DNA from: SOKP01 sp048887165
Lineage (GTDB): Archaea; Asgardarchaeota; Lokiarchaeia; Sigyniarchaeales; SOKP01
Direction of reading: 5' to 3'
Length of the DNA: 64,000 nucleotides
Assembly (NCBI GenBank): GCA_048887165.1
Contig: JBHLJZ010000001.1
Span: 73,156-137,155 of the forward strand
Both the position numbers and the translations under genes were made by a program. The notes under the pieces are model-generated. The model did no database searches, was not told where the DNA came from, and saw only the letters and a program-made list of their open reading frames with translations. Each line of letters opens with the position of its first letter. Within the stretch, counting starts at the first letter, position 1. Of this stretch, positions 1 to 9,465 are shown piece after piece.

Positions 1-1685
1 TTCTCGTAACATTTACAAGAACTTTAATTCCTCTTACCTTAGGGGATATTATTGATACAACGGTTATGATTAGTGATATAAGAGAGATTCTGCCTTTAAT
101 CTTCATTGCCTTTTTCCTTTATATTTCTAATATAATTCTTGATTACGGTTCTATGATGGCAGGACATTATTTAGGATTGAAAACAGAACAAAAAATGCGA
201 ACTGAATTTTTTGATGTAATTCAATCAAAACCTTTAAAATATCATGATAGTACTAGAACAGGTGATTTGCAGGCACTTGCTACCTATGATTTACGTATTA
301 TAAATACTATGGTTTCTCACGGTGCATTTTATATTTATCCTTTCATCCAAGTGATTATTGCTGCGATATTATTATTTAATATACTTGACTTAAGACTAGC
401 ATTATTCTTTATGCCATTTCTAGCTTTCTATTGTTATTTTGTTTTATATTATCGAAAGAAACTCTCCCCATTTGTAACTTCACGTATGCAAAAGCATTCA
501 AATATAGCAACTGTTCTTCAGGATAATATTAGCGGCTCTAAAGTGATAAAGGCCTTTACAGCAGAAAGATTCGAAAGAAAAAAGTTCCTTTCAGCGGTGC
601 AGGCGTTTAGAGATAACTGGATCGGGGAAAACGATGTACAATCTAAATTCTACCCTCTTTTAACTGTATATCTCGCTACAAGCATAATTTTTATTGCTAG
701 TTGCTTCTTTACATACTTCAATACTCTTTCAATAGGAGAATTAGTAGCTGCTAATTTACTTTTAATAACTCTTATTGATCCAACGAATTTAATTTTCTGG
801 GCGACTAATGACATGATGAGTGGTTTTGCTGCATGCTCGCGACTATTTAAAGCATTATCGAAGGGAGAAAGTGAAGAATTTAATAATTTAAAGGAAAAAT
901 TGCGTAATAGTTTTAAAGGAAAAATTGAATTTAAAGATGTTTCGTTTACATATGAAGAAGAAAATTCTAATAATCCCGTTTTTGAAAATCTAACATTTAA
1001 AATTGAACCTAAACAAAGAATTGCTTTAGTTGGACCAACAGGTTGTGGAAAAACAACTCTTGTTAAATTAATATTATTGTTATATAAACCAAAAAAAGGG
1101 ATGGTTTTAATAGATGATGTAAATATTCTGGATTATCCTCTTGAAATGTTAAGGAAACATATTGGTTATATAGAACAAGATGTTTATCTTTTTCCACGAT
1201 CTATCAAAGAAAATATTGCATTTGGTAAACCAGATGCTTCGGATCAAGAAATAAAACAAGTTGCAAAATTAGCACAAGTGGATGAATTTGTAAAAAACTT
1301 CCCTAATGGATATAATACTATTGTAGGGGAAAGAGGAACCAGGTTATCGGGAGGAGAGAGACAGAGGATCGCAATTGCTCGTGCTCTTTTAACAAATCCA
1401 GATATTATAATATTAGATGATTCAGTCTCGGCAGTAGACAGCGAAACCGAAGAAAAAATTGGTAGAGCCATTGAAAATGTCCTAAAAAATAGAACTACCA
1501 TAATAATAACTCATCGTTTACATACAATCAGGACTTCCGATAAGATTTTAGTATTAAAAGATGGAAAAATCATAGCAGAAGGTGCACATCAGGACCTATT
1601 ATATAGCTCAGTAGACTATAGACGAATTTTTGGAAAGCATCTTGAATTACCGGAAATTAAAATTAAAAAAAATAAGGAGAATTAA
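1..1685 (+). CDS. ABC exporter half-transporter, degenerate-site subunit (5' partial)
   Basis: Fused permease-ATPase half of a multidrug/lipid-type ABC exporter in the cytoplasmic membrane. The frame is open to the left edge: codons from base 3 read LVTFTRTLIPLTLGDIID, typical of the first membrane helix of this family, so the true start lies outside the window and the ATG at 66 is probably internal. The membrane domain occupies the first ~270 visible residues, then a nucleotide-binding domain with Walker A GPTGCGKTT (from 1032), a canonical LSGGERQ signature and Walker B ILDDS. The catalytic Glu after Walker B is Asp (codon 1419-1421), as in the degenerate site of heterodimeric exporters. 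It ends 2 bases before the next ABC gene, whose complementary defect is in the signature motif, so the two very likely form one heterodimer. The substrate cannot be told. Confidence 0.93.
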   Translation, partial: LVTFTRTLIPLTLGDIIDTTVMISDIREILPLIFIAFFLYISNIILDYGSMMAGHYLGLKTEQKMRTEFFDVIQSKPLKYHDSTRTGDLQALATYDLRIINTMVSHGAFYIYPFIQVIIAAILLFNILDLRLALFFMPFLAFYCYFVLYYRKKLSPFVTSRMQKHSNIATVLQDNISGSKVIKAFTAERFERKKFLSAVQAFRDNWIGENDVQSKFYPLLTVYLATSIIFIASCFFTYFNTLSIGELVAANLLLITLIDPTNLIFWATNDMMSGFAACSRLFKALSKGESEEFNNLKEKLRNSFKGKIEFKDVSFTYEEENSNNPVFENLTFKIEPKQRIALVGPTGCGKTTLVKLILLLYKPKKGMVLIDDVNILDYPLEMLRKHIGYIEQDVYLFPRSIKENIAFGKPDASDQEIKQVAKLAQVDEFVKNFPNGYNTIVGERGTRLSGGERQRIAIARALLTNPDIIILDDSVSAVDSETEEKIGRAIENVLKNRTTIIITHRLHTIRTSDKILVLKDGKIIAEGAHQDLLYSSVDYRRIFGKHLELPEIKIKKNKEN

Positions 1686-1687
1686 TT

Positions 1688-3496
1688 TTGGGACTTTATT
1701 CTAGTGTTATGGAGCAAAAAATGGTGCGAAAATACTCAGATCGAGAGTTATTTATTCGATATATAAAAAGATTAGCTCCTTATAAAAAAAATATATATTT
1801 AATTGCCATCTTCATCTTTATCGCTTCTATTGCGGAAATTATTAATCCTTTAATAGTTGGATTTTGCGTTGATGAATTATCTCGCCCAAATAGCAATATG
1901 TTTTTAATTATTATTGTTTCTTTATTATATATTTTGTTTTCTGCCACAATATGGATTATGTTTTTTCTACGCAGAAGGCAATACAATAAATTTGTTCCAT
2001 ATTTCTTAGAAAATCTCCGAATGGATATCTTTGACAAATTACAAGAACAAGATATCAATTTTTTCGATAATTATCAGAGTGGCGCATTAAATACAAGAGT
2101 TTCAAATGATGCTTTAGATTTCGGAGATACAACCTCTTTAATTGCTGAAACTGCTGGTAATTTCCTTATAACCTTACTCACATTTACTATATTAACGTTA
2201 TTAAATTTATATCTTGCTCTTATAGCATTAGCAGCTGTACCGTTTGTTTTGCTTTTAATGTTTTCTCTTAGAAAATTAGCACGAATAGTTGGTCGAAGTT
2301 ATAGAAAGGCAATAGAGAATGTTAATAATGCAATGGTAGAATCTGTTGAGGGGATTCACGTTGCAAAGAGTTATGGTCAAGAGTCTACCATCTCAACTCA
2401 ATTTAATGAGATAAATAAGGATTATTTTAAATCAACATTTCGATTAACTGCTGTAACTCACCTATGGAGGCATTTATTAAATTTTATAGCATCTATAACG
2501 TTATTGATTATATTATATGTAGGTGGAACATTTGTTATTGAAGGTAATATGACAACCGGAATTATTTTTACTTTTGTGCTTTACCTTCAAGGATTTTTTA
2601 GGCCAATAATTATTCTTGCTACCTTTTTCCCTCAACTTAGTACTGGAATGGCAGCATATGAGCGTATTATTGAAATTCTTGATTCTGAGCCAAAAGTAAA
2701 ACAAAATCTCAGCGAAATTGAAGTTGAAAAATTAGAAGGAGAAATTGTATTTGAGAATTTATCCTTTTTTTACAGAGATAATGAGTGGATTTTTAATGAT
2801 TTTAATTTAAGAATAGAAAAAGGAGAAAAGTTAGCCATAGTTGGTCATACTGGAGCAGGAAAAACCTCACTTATTTCTCTTTTAGCACGTTTCTATGAAT
2901 TTCAAAAAGGAGTAATTAAAGTTGATGGAATTAATATTAAGGACATGAGTTTAGACTCATTCAGAAGAAATGTAGGGATTGTTCAACAAGATGTTTTTTT
3001 ATTTTCAGGCACTTTAGAAGAAAATATTCGTTATGGAAAACCAAATGCTTCCGAAGAGGAATTATGGAATGCTATTAGAGCAGTTCATGCTGAAGAATTT
3101 ATTAAATATTTACCTGAAGGACTGAAAACACAAATTGGTGAAAGAGGAAAGGGTTTATCAATAGGTCAAAAGCAAATTATTAGTTTTGCTAGAGCTATTT
3201 TAAATAATCCAAAAATTCTCATACTTGATGAAGCAACTTCAAGTGTTGATGCCTATACAGAAGCGATTATCCAAGAAGCACTTAAAGAACTACTATCTAA
3301 TCGAACTTCTATTATAATTGCACATAGATTATCTACAGTTGTTAATGCTGATAGAATAATAGTGATGGATCATGGGAAAATTATTGAAGAAGGGAATCAT
3401 AATTCGTTACTTGCAAGAAATGGAAAATATGCTCAACTTTATAGACAGTATTTTGAGCATCAGAGCCTGGATTGGCATATAGTTCATAATAATTAA
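1688..3496 (+). CDS. ABC exporter half-transporter, catalytic-site partner
   Basis: Second half-transporter of the heterodimeric exporter, 602 residues: six predicted membrane helices (about residues 35-320), then an ATPase domain. Walker A is GHTGAGKTS and Walker B ILILDEATSSVD with the catalytic Glu present, but the signature is LSIGQKQ instead of LSGGQ. In an ABC dimer each site is made from Walker A/B of one subunit and the signature of the other. The Asp of the first subunit and the altered signature here would therefore meet in the same, degenerate site, leaving one competent site. The start is TTG at 1688, chosen because AAGGAGA lies 7 bases upstream; an in-frame ATG at 1715 is the alternative. 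Co-transcribed with the upstream gene. Confidence 0.93.
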   Translation: MGLYSSVMEQKMVRKYSDRELFIRYIKRLAPYKKNIYLIAIFIFIASIAEIINPLIVGFCVDELSRPNSNMFLIIIVSLLYILFSATIWIMFFLRRRQYNKFVPYFLENLRMDIFDKLQEQDINFFDNYQSGALNTRVSNDALDFGDTTSLIAETAGNFLITLLTFTILTLLNLYLALIALAAVPFVLLLMFSLRKLARIVGRSYRKAIENVNNAMVESVEGIHVAKSYGQESTISTQFNEINKDYFKSTFRLTAVTHLWRHLLNFIASITLLIILYVGGTFVIEGNMTTGIIFTFVLYLQGFFRPIIILATFFPQLSTGMAAYERIIEILDSEPKVKQNLSEIEVEKLEGEIVFENLSFFYRDNEWIFNDFNLRIEKGEKLAIVGHTGAGKTSLISLLARFYEFQKGVIKVDGINIKDMSLDSFRRNVGIVQQDVFLFSGTLEENIRYGKPNASEEELWNAIRAVHAEEFIKYLPEGLKTQIGERGKGLSIGQKQIISFARAILNNPKILILDEATSSVDAYTEAIIQEALKELLSNRTSIIIAHRLSTVVNADRIIVMDHGKIIEEGNHNSLLARNGKYAQLYRQYFEHQSLDWHIVHNN

Positions 3497-3591
3497 AAAT
3501 TGGAATATTAAATTAACTTCTTTATTAATCAAAATTTTTATAGAAAACTATCTTAAAATTTAAATAAAATAATCTAAATTTAGTGAACTGT

Positions 3592-4236
3592 ATGGAAAAT
3601 TTAGATAAATTTGAGGAAATTGCTAATAATAACTTAAACCTTTCGAAACAAGAAAAGGAAATTGCGAAAGATACTAAAATGCTAACAAAGTGGGAATTGA
3701 GTAAGGCTAAGGCGAGAGAAAAACTTGTAAAAAATGAATTTGAAATAATAAAAGTGAAAGACAAATTATTTGAAAAAACCAAAAAATTCATAAAAAAAAA
3801 GCAATCTGTAAAGGATTTAATGGAATATTCAGATAGAGGGTTAGAAATTGAACTTAACCATGCTTTGTATAATGAGAAAGTATCAGAAGCTCAAAAAGTT
3901 ATCGCAGAGACACACATAAGAATAGCTAAGATTGAAAAAGAAATTGTAGAGCAAAAGATAAACCTAATTGAAGAAAAAATGAAGGTGGCTAAGCAAAGAG
4001 GAAAATTAGCTAAAAAACAGTATTCATATATAAAATTAAAAAGAACGAATTCTCCTGAAGAAAAGATTACTAATGCGAGGGATAGATGTATCTCACATCA
4101 AAAAGAATTACTCGAAGAAGAAAAAAAATTACTTGAAAAAAACAATGATATAAAAAAATTGGAACATAAATTGGCAGATCTTAAAAAAGAGCTATCACAG
4201 AAGTTAGCTGAACGAGAGAAAATAAGACCTGAATAA
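3592..4236 (+). CDS. Coiled-coil protein of unknown function
   Basis: A 214-residue, extremely Lys/Glu-rich protein with no membrane segment, no Cys pair and no recognisable catalytic motif. Almost the whole length is predicted long alpha-helix with heptad-like hydrophobic spacing (repeated KxEKEI- and KKLEH-type stretches), so it is probably an elongated coiled-coil scaffold or structural protein. The ATG at 3592 is preferred over the GTG at 3583. It stands alone about 95 bases downstream of the ABC pair and converges on the corA-like gene. Low-complexity helical proteins give misleading similarity hits, so no function is offered. Confidence 0.7.
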   Translation: MENLDKFEEIANNNLNLSKQEKEIAKDTKMLTKWELSKAKAREKLVKNEFEIIKVKDKLFEKTKKFIKKKQSVKDLMEYSDRGLEIELNHALYNEKVSEAQKVIAETHIRIAKIEKEIVEQKINLIEEKMKVAKQRGKLAKKQYSYIKLKRTNSPEEKITNARDRCISHQKELLEEEKKLLEKNNDIKKLEHKLADLKKELSQKLAEREKIRPE

Positions 4237-4287
4237 GTCTCAAATATAATTAAATCCTAAGTTGATAATCATTAAACAGATTCTTAA

Positions 4288-5355
4288 TTATATCCATTTC
4301 TTCTTTTTAAAAAATAAAATCATCAATATACCAATGCTAATCATTACGGTTATTAATATTGGATATGCAAATGGATTCGAAAATTCTGGCATGTACATAA
4401 AATTCATCCCATAAAATCCAGCTAGAAATGATAAAGGTATAAAAATCGTCGAAATTATAGTAAGAACTTTCATTATATCATTCATTTTGTTGCTAATACT
4501 TGAAAGATAGATATCTAGCATTCCAAAAATGATATCACGGTAATTATCTAGCAAATCAGTTATTCTAAAAATATGATCATAAATGTCTCTCAAATAAATT
4601 TGTAAATCGTCACTAATAAGTTTTGATTGTTCTCTTTGGAGCTTATTTATTACTTCCCTTGTTGGCCAAATTGATTTCCTTAAATCAATATTTTTACGTT
4701 TTAAATCATATATTTTTTGAAGAATTTCAGGTTTAGGTTCATAGATCAGGATATTCTCTATTTCTTCAATATTTTCTCCAATTTCTTCTAAAACTATAAA
4801 ATAATTATCGATTAATACGTCAATTAGAGTATATTCTAAATAATCGGGGCCCATAAAACGGATTTTACCCTTTGCTGATATTATTCTTTCTAATATTGGT
4901 TTAAAAACCTCTGTATCTTGTTCTTGAAAGGAGATTACATAGTTAGGTCCGAGGATGAGACTTATTTGTTCATTTTCAAAAGATTTCTCTTCTCCCTCAA
5001 AAAAAATGCGTCTCATGACTATAAAAATATAATTCCCATAATCCTCGAATTTAGGACGTTGATTCGGGTTTAATATATCTTCTAATACAAGAGGATGTAA
5101 TTCAAATGTGTTCCCAATATATTCAATAGCTTTTTCATTTGTTAGACCAATGATCTTTATCCATCGAACTTTATTTTTATCAATTTCATTGAACTTAAAA
5201 TATAAATCACTCAATTCACTTAAACTATAATCCTTATCATTATAATCAATGACTGTAATTTTAGTTTCAACTTCTTTCTTCTCACCTGTATATATTAAAG
5301 TCCCTGGAGGTAACCCCGTCTTATGAATCCTTTTTCTTTTTATTAATCTCTTTAT
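4288..5355 (-). CDS. corA: CorA-family divalent cation (Mg2+/Co2+) channel, non-standard start
   Basis: Pentameric CorA-type magnesium/cobalt channel: a large cytoplasmic domain, then two C-terminal membrane helices with the hallmark YGMNF pore motif between them and a basic tail (FFKKKKW). The first ATG/GTG/TTG in frame is a TTG at 5212-5214, but the frame stays open to 5361. The extra residues encode TGLPPGTLIYTGEKK, the conserved N-terminus of archaeal/bacterial CorA, so the protein really begins upstream. No ATG, GTG or TTG exists there. The end given assumes ATA at 5353-5355, which has GGTGAG a few bases upstream. An ATG-to-ATA sequencing error or a rare start are both possible. The family assignment is firm; the start is not. 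Confidence 0.9.
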   Translation of the reverse strand: MKRLIKRKRIHKTGLPPGTLIYTGEKKEVETKITVIDYNDKDYSLSELSDLYFKFNEIDKNKVRWIKIIGLTNEKAIEYIGNTFELHPLVLEDILNPNQRPKFEDYGNYIFIVMRRIFFEGEEKSFENEQISLILGPNYVISFQEQDTEVFKPILERIISAKGKIRFMGPDYLEYTLIDVLIDNYFIVLEEIGENIEEIENILIYEPKPEILQKIYDLKRKNIDLRKSIWPTREVINKLQREQSKLISDDLQIYLRDIYDHIFRITDLLDNYRDIIFGMLDIYLSSISNKMNDIMKVLTIISTIFIPLSFLAGFYGMNFMYMPEFSNPFAYPILITVMISIGILMILFFKKKKWI

Positions 5356-5412
5356 TTTATCTCACCACAAAATAAAAATAAAATAATAGTAATAATTTAT
5401 TCCATCTTCATC

Positions 5413-6222
5413 CTATATTTGTCTCACTATACTTGGTGTACTTATATCAATATTATATTTATTCATAGTATCCAAAATTGAAGACCGTAAGTTAGCTTCG
5501 ATTCTTTTTAAGGCTCTAATTTCATTAATGAATACAAATAGAGTATACTCAACAGCAAAATTTAAGAAATTGGTAATTCTTACAAATGGTTTTGGTTCCT
5601 TTAAAATCAACTCTACATTTTCTGTTGCTTCTATTAAAGCGCTCTCCACTTTATTGCGATCCTCTTGATAATCTGCTGTAATAGCAATCTGTCTTCTTAT
5701 TGTATTATTTCTACCAAGGTTTTCAGTCTCATCTGTTAATAGCTTTTGATTGGGCACTGAGATTTTTGCGCTATCAAGATCTCTTAATACAGTATAAATC
5801 AATTTAAGCTCCTCAACTTTGGCAATTCTATTATTATGAATAATATAATCACCAACTGTAAAAGGTTTACTAGTCATAATGATAAATCCTGCTATAGCAT
5901 TTCCTAAAGTGTTTATCGCTGCAAAACCGACTATGGTACCACCCATAAGTGTAAATAATGACGTTATCCACCCAATTGCTTCAACAAATTGGATAAAAAT
6001 AGCACTAATGACAATAAATACAATGATTATTTTAATTAGGCGTTGTAAATTCTTAGCGGTTGTTTCTTCAAGTTTTTCCTTCTTTTTTAATCGGTTTATC
6101 TGTTTTTTAAATACTAAATAAATTATCCATCCAACAATGATTACTACTGCAACTATTATAATATTTGGTAGATTTGTTAAAATCCAAGCAATTATATCAT
6201 CTAAAATAGTTTGAAAAAACAC
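5413..6222 (-). CDS. MscS-family small-conductance mechanosensitive channel
   Basis: A 269-residue MscS-type channel that opens on membrane tension to release osmolytes. The N-terminus has three membrane helices (about residues 10-35, 60-80 and 85-115). The third, Gly/Ala-rich one (GGTIVGFAAINTLGNAIAGF) matches the pore-lining TM3 of MscS. A beta domain (GDYI..N.I.KVEEL) and a cytoplasmic alpha/beta vestibule follow. The length is near the family minimum (E. coli MscS 286). The start is GTG, supported by GGTGA 6 bases upstream. It lies about 60 bases upstream of the corA-like gene on the same strand, so the two ion-flux proteins may share a transcript. Confidence 0.93.
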   Translation of the reverse strand: MFFQTILDDIIAWILTNLPNIIIVAVVIIVGWIIYLVFKKQINRLKKKEKLEETTAKNLQRLIKIIIVFIVISAIFIQFVEAIGWITSLFTLMGGTIVGFAAINTLGNAIAGFIIMTSKPFTVGDYIIHNNRIAKVEELKLIYTVLRDLDSAKISVPNQKLLTDETENLGRNNTIRRQIAITADYQEDRNKVESALIEATENVELILKEPKPFVRITNFLNFAVEYTLFVFINEIRALKRIEANLRSSILDTMNKYNIDISTPSIVRQI

Positions 6223-6335
6223 TTTTATTCACCTTTTCTGAGTTTCATAAAATTGAAATCATATATCTTTTCGTGGTATTTCAATATTTAAAAGTATTTC
6301 TTATTTAAGTTATAAAAGGTTTTTAGGAATTCTTT

Positions 6336-6995
6336 TTAAATAGAAATATTATTTGAAATGTTCTGCTTCAATTTATATCTAATTTTAGTCATTCTGCTTT
6401 TTTTTGCTTCTAAAGGTTTGGAAATACCTAATAATTCAAAAAAATTAACTTTCTGATTTAAGGGAGTTCTGAAAATAAGTTTTCTAAAATTTTTTTTCCA
6501 GTAGAATCTTAAACTATTCAAAAATTTTAAAATATCTGAGACTTCTTCATTCTTTATATCTATATACGAACTTAACACATCTTCTAAGGAATTATTCTCA
6601 AAATTTCTTTTTTTAAGTAATCCATCGAAAGTAAGGATATATATTGTATTATTTAAGTAGATACTTTCTTCTTTATTTATAGTCAACCCAAGGTAAGAGG
6701 AAAATTTATTAAAATTTTGAAGAATTTTGGTTTTCAAATATGAATTCTGGATTATATCCCTATTTCGGGTTTTAATTAAAGCTTTTTGATCTGTTATCTC
6801 TATCTCTTTTTTTTCAATTGCTCTATAATACATTACCTGGATGTAACTATATATAAGCATTTCAATATCAGAATAGAATTCTTGTATTTGTCTAGTTAAA
6901 AGACGATCATCTTTGAGATGATCCCAAATTATAAAAATTAGGACAGCAGAAGAAACAATTAGATTTAAGTATACAATAAAGGATTCATTAGCCAT
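6336..6995 (-). CDS. Hypothetical protein with one N-terminal membrane helix
   Basis: A 219-residue protein starting MANESF with a single hydrophobic segment (about residues 9-25, LNLIVSSAVLIFIIW). The rest is a charged, mainly helical domain, probably cytoplasmic because Lys/Arg-rich sequence follows the helix. It has no Cys, no nucleotide-binding loop and no catalytic signature that I recognise. It ends about 110 bases upstream of the MscS gene on the same strand, close enough to share a promoter region but not obviously translationally coupled. Function unknown. Confidence 0.65.
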   Translation of the reverse strand: MANESFIVYLNLIVSSAVLIFIIWDHLKDDRLLTRQIQEFYSDIEMLIYSYIQVMYYRAIEKKEIEITDQKALIKTRNRDIIQNSYLKTKILQNFNKFSSYLGLTINKEESIYLNNTIYILTFDGLLKKRNFENNSLEDVLSSYIDIKNEEVSDILKFLNSLRFYWKKNFRKLIFRTPLNQKVNFFELLGISKPLEAKKSRMTKIRYKLKQNISNNISI

Positions 6996-7267
6996 ATAGG
7001 ATCACTATATTTCTCTCTTTTATGTTAATAAATCTGAACTTTAAATAATTTACACTATATAATATCTTTTCCATATATCGAATATATATTAAATTCACTT
7101 GCTTTTAATTATTTCTATAAAAATCATTAGAGGCTGACTTTTACCGGAAAATATAGAAGCTATTGAAAGAATTATAAATAAAAACATAAAAGTAGCGAAA
7201 TAAGAAAAATAAATCGTGAGATTAAGAAAATATAGATATTTTTAAATTAATATTATTTCAATAAAAT

Positions 7268-8263
7268 ATGGCAGAAAAGCAAAAACGATCCCACCAAGTT
7301 CCCTCAAATGGTGAGTTTTCTGATAATTTTCATTCTAATAGAAATATAGGAATTATTTTATCATTTATCTCATTATTTCTTCTTGGCTTCTTGCCAATTA
7401 TATCAAATAGCCGCCCAAAAACTTTGGATGCCCTAAATTTTGCTTTTTACCTGTCTTTATGGGAATTAACTTGTTCGCTAGCTTTGTTCTTCTATGAATT
7501 TACTAAATCAAAACCAGGGATCTTTCAAAAATCAATAGATTCTAAAATTCGAAGAAAAACTTTTAGAGTAATGGGACTAACCGGAATAATTTTTACAATT
7601 TCAACATTTTTTTATGTCTATGCGTTTGAAACAGCAGGGACCGTCAGTGCTGCTATTGCTATGCAAACTTATCCCTTATTTTCAATCATAATGGAATTTA
7701 TTTTATTTAAAAAAAAAAAACGATTAAGCGAGTTTGTTTTCACTTTAATAATGATTGTAGGTATATATTATCTTGGTACAGAAGGTACCTGGCTTATTAA
7801 CGATTTTTCTCCTTGGTTTGCATTAGCATTGATAGTTCCTGTCTTATGGAGCATAGCCCATGTGATTATAAAGAACACACTTGATACTTCTCCCATTACT
7901 CCAAATCAAGTTACATTTTTTCGGGTACTTATATCTTCCATTCTTCTTTTTGGAATCTCTTCTCTTTTAAACGGCACTAGCAATGTTTTTGAAGGTCTAA
8001 TAAGCCTTGAATTTCAAATATTTGGATTTCTTATGGGGCTTGTATACTATTTAGAACTAGTCAATTGGTTTTATGCTATAAAGCATGTGGAGGTGTCTGT
8101 AGCGAGTACAATTACCACACCTACTCCTATAATCACCATGATTTTTGCCTTATTTATTTTAAAGGAATCTATTGAACTATATCAAATAATCGCTATGATC
8201 ATCGTTTTTGTGAGCTTATATGGCTTAATATGGTCAGAAAGAAAAAACCATAATAAAAAATGA
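7268..8263 (+). CDS. EamA/DMT-superfamily transporter
   Basis: A 331-residue drug/metabolite transporter-superfamily permease with ten predicted membrane helices arranged as two five-helix EamA repeats (about residues 28-170 and 180-322). The second repeat ends with the usual ISSTITTPTPIITMIFA-like helix, ILKESI loop and final helix. EamA carriers typically export amino acids, nucleosides or other small metabolites; the substrate cannot be deduced. The hydrophilic N-terminus of about 27 residues is longer than usual. It is monocistronic between two divergent or convergent genes. The start ATG at 7268 has no clear Shine-Dalgarno; TTTTTAAATTAA about 28 bases upstream could be a TATA box for an almost leaderless mRNA. 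Confidence 0.9.
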   Translation: MAEKQKRSHQVPSNGEFSDNFHSNRNIGIILSFISLFLLGFLPIISNSRPKTLDALNFAFYLSLWELTCSLALFFYEFTKSKPGIFQKSIDSKIRRKTFRVMGLTGIIFTISTFFYVYAFETAGTVSAAIAMQTYPLFSIIMEFILFKKKKRLSEFVFTLIMIVGIYYLGTEGTWLINDFSPWFALALIVPVLWSIAHVIIKNTLDTSPITPNQVTFFRVLISSILLFGISSLLNGTSNVFEGLISLEFQIFGFLMGLVYYLELVNWFYAIKHVEVSVASTITTPTPIITMIFALFILKESIELYQIIAMIIVFVSLYGLIWSERKNHNKK

Positions 8264-8344
8264 TATTAAAATTATTATTAGTCTAAAAATGTAAAAAATT
8301 GGACTAATGAACTTTCAAATGATAATTACCACGAATTATAATAG

Positions 8345-9271
8345 TTAGGATTTTGTAATAATTATGAGTACATTTCCCTTTTTATGCCCTGTTTCGACAT
8401 ACCTGTGAGCCTCGACAATATTTTTCCAGGAGTAGCGTCGATCTATAGCCGATGTTAAATTCTCCGTCTCTATTAACTCTTTAATGAAGATCAAATCTTC
8501 TGTCTTTAATTTGCTACTAGAATCCCTAATAACATTAAAATAGGTTCCACCTTCCTTTAGAGCCTTTTTACCATGTGAACGCGAAAGCTTGGCTACCGCA
8601 TCAAAGATAACGTCATATTTCTCGCCGCTTTGGGTAAAATCCTCTTTAGTGTAATCAATTACTTTATCCGCTCCAAGAGATTCCACCAATTCTAAATTTG
8701 TGGTACTACAAACTCCGGTAACTTCTGCTCCGAAGTATTTAGCAATCTGTACTCCAAAAGTACCTACACTTCCAGAAGCTCCATAAATAAGAACTTTTTG
8801 ACCCTTCTGGATATTTGCCTTTCTAAGAATATTTGATGCTGTAATTCCCCCAGAAGCAAAACCAGCAGCGGCTTCTTCTATTGTTATATTATTCGGCTTT
8901 AATACCATTATTCTATCTTCAGGTAAACATTTGTATTCAGCATAAGCACCAAACTTCATTTCTGTAGATGCAAAAATCTGATCCCCTTTCTTAAACCGCT
9001 TAATTTCCTTTCCAATTGATTCAACTTCTCCAGCTAGCTCCATTCCTAGTATAGGTCTTTTTGGTTTTTTAATCCCTAACATTAAATGCAACATAATAGT
9101 TTGAAATTTGGAGGTTGGGTGTTTACCTCTTCGCACTATCACATCCCCTATTGTTACTGATGTTGCATGAACTTTTATAAGGACTTCATTATCCTTAGGA
9201 GTAGGTTTTTCGACCTCTTTGAACTGAAGAACTTCCGGAGGACCATATTTTTCATACACAATTGCTTTCAT
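8345..9271 (-). CDS. Zinc-independent MDR-family NAD(P)-dependent reductase
   Basis: Medium-chain dehydrogenase/reductase of the quinone oxidoreductase branch, 308 residues. It opens MKAIVYEKYGPPEVLQ, has a GroES-like N-terminal domain and a Rossmann domain with GASGSVGTFGVQIAKYFGAEV (about residues 140-160), followed by VCSTTNLELVESLGADKVIDY. The structural-zinc Cys lobe and the catalytic zinc ligands of alcohol dehydrogenases are absent, so NADPH-dependent reduction of a quinone or an alpha,beta-unsaturated carbonyl is more likely than alcohol oxidation. It stands alone on this strand. The exact substrate is unknown. Confidence 0.9.
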   Translation of the reverse strand: MKAIVYEKYGPPEVLQFKEVEKPTPKDNEVLIKVHATSVTIGDVIVRRGKHPTSKFQTIMLHLMLGIKKPKRPILGMELAGEVESIGKEIKRFKKGDQIFASTEMKFGAYAEYKCLPEDRIMVLKPNNITIEEAAAGFASGGITASNILRKANIQKGQKVLIYGASGSVGTFGVQIAKYFGAEVTGVCSTTNLELVESLGADKVIDYTKEDFTQSGEKYDVIFDAVAKLSRSHGKKALKEGGTYFNVIRDSSSKLKTEDLIFIKELIETENLTSAIDRRYSWKNIVEAHRYVETGHKKGNVLIIITKS

Positions 9272-9465
9272 AATAATTCTTATTGGAGGGCATTAAATAT
9301 AAACTAATGACTTGTTTGATAAAGAAATATTAAATTATATTTTAAATCTCAGCATTAAATGTTGATTACTTAATATAAATATTAAAAATTTAAACTCTGC
9401 TTCTTTATTTATAGTTAGAAATATTAACTTCATTATAGTTAAGTCCTAAATAGAGAGAGAAAGGA

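Noticed and set aside
7138..7203. Short protein-like stretch (ENIEAIERIINKNIKVAK) before a stop
   Set aside because: Only about 21 codons after an in-frame stop and no start; it could be a gene remnant but cannot be separated from chance.
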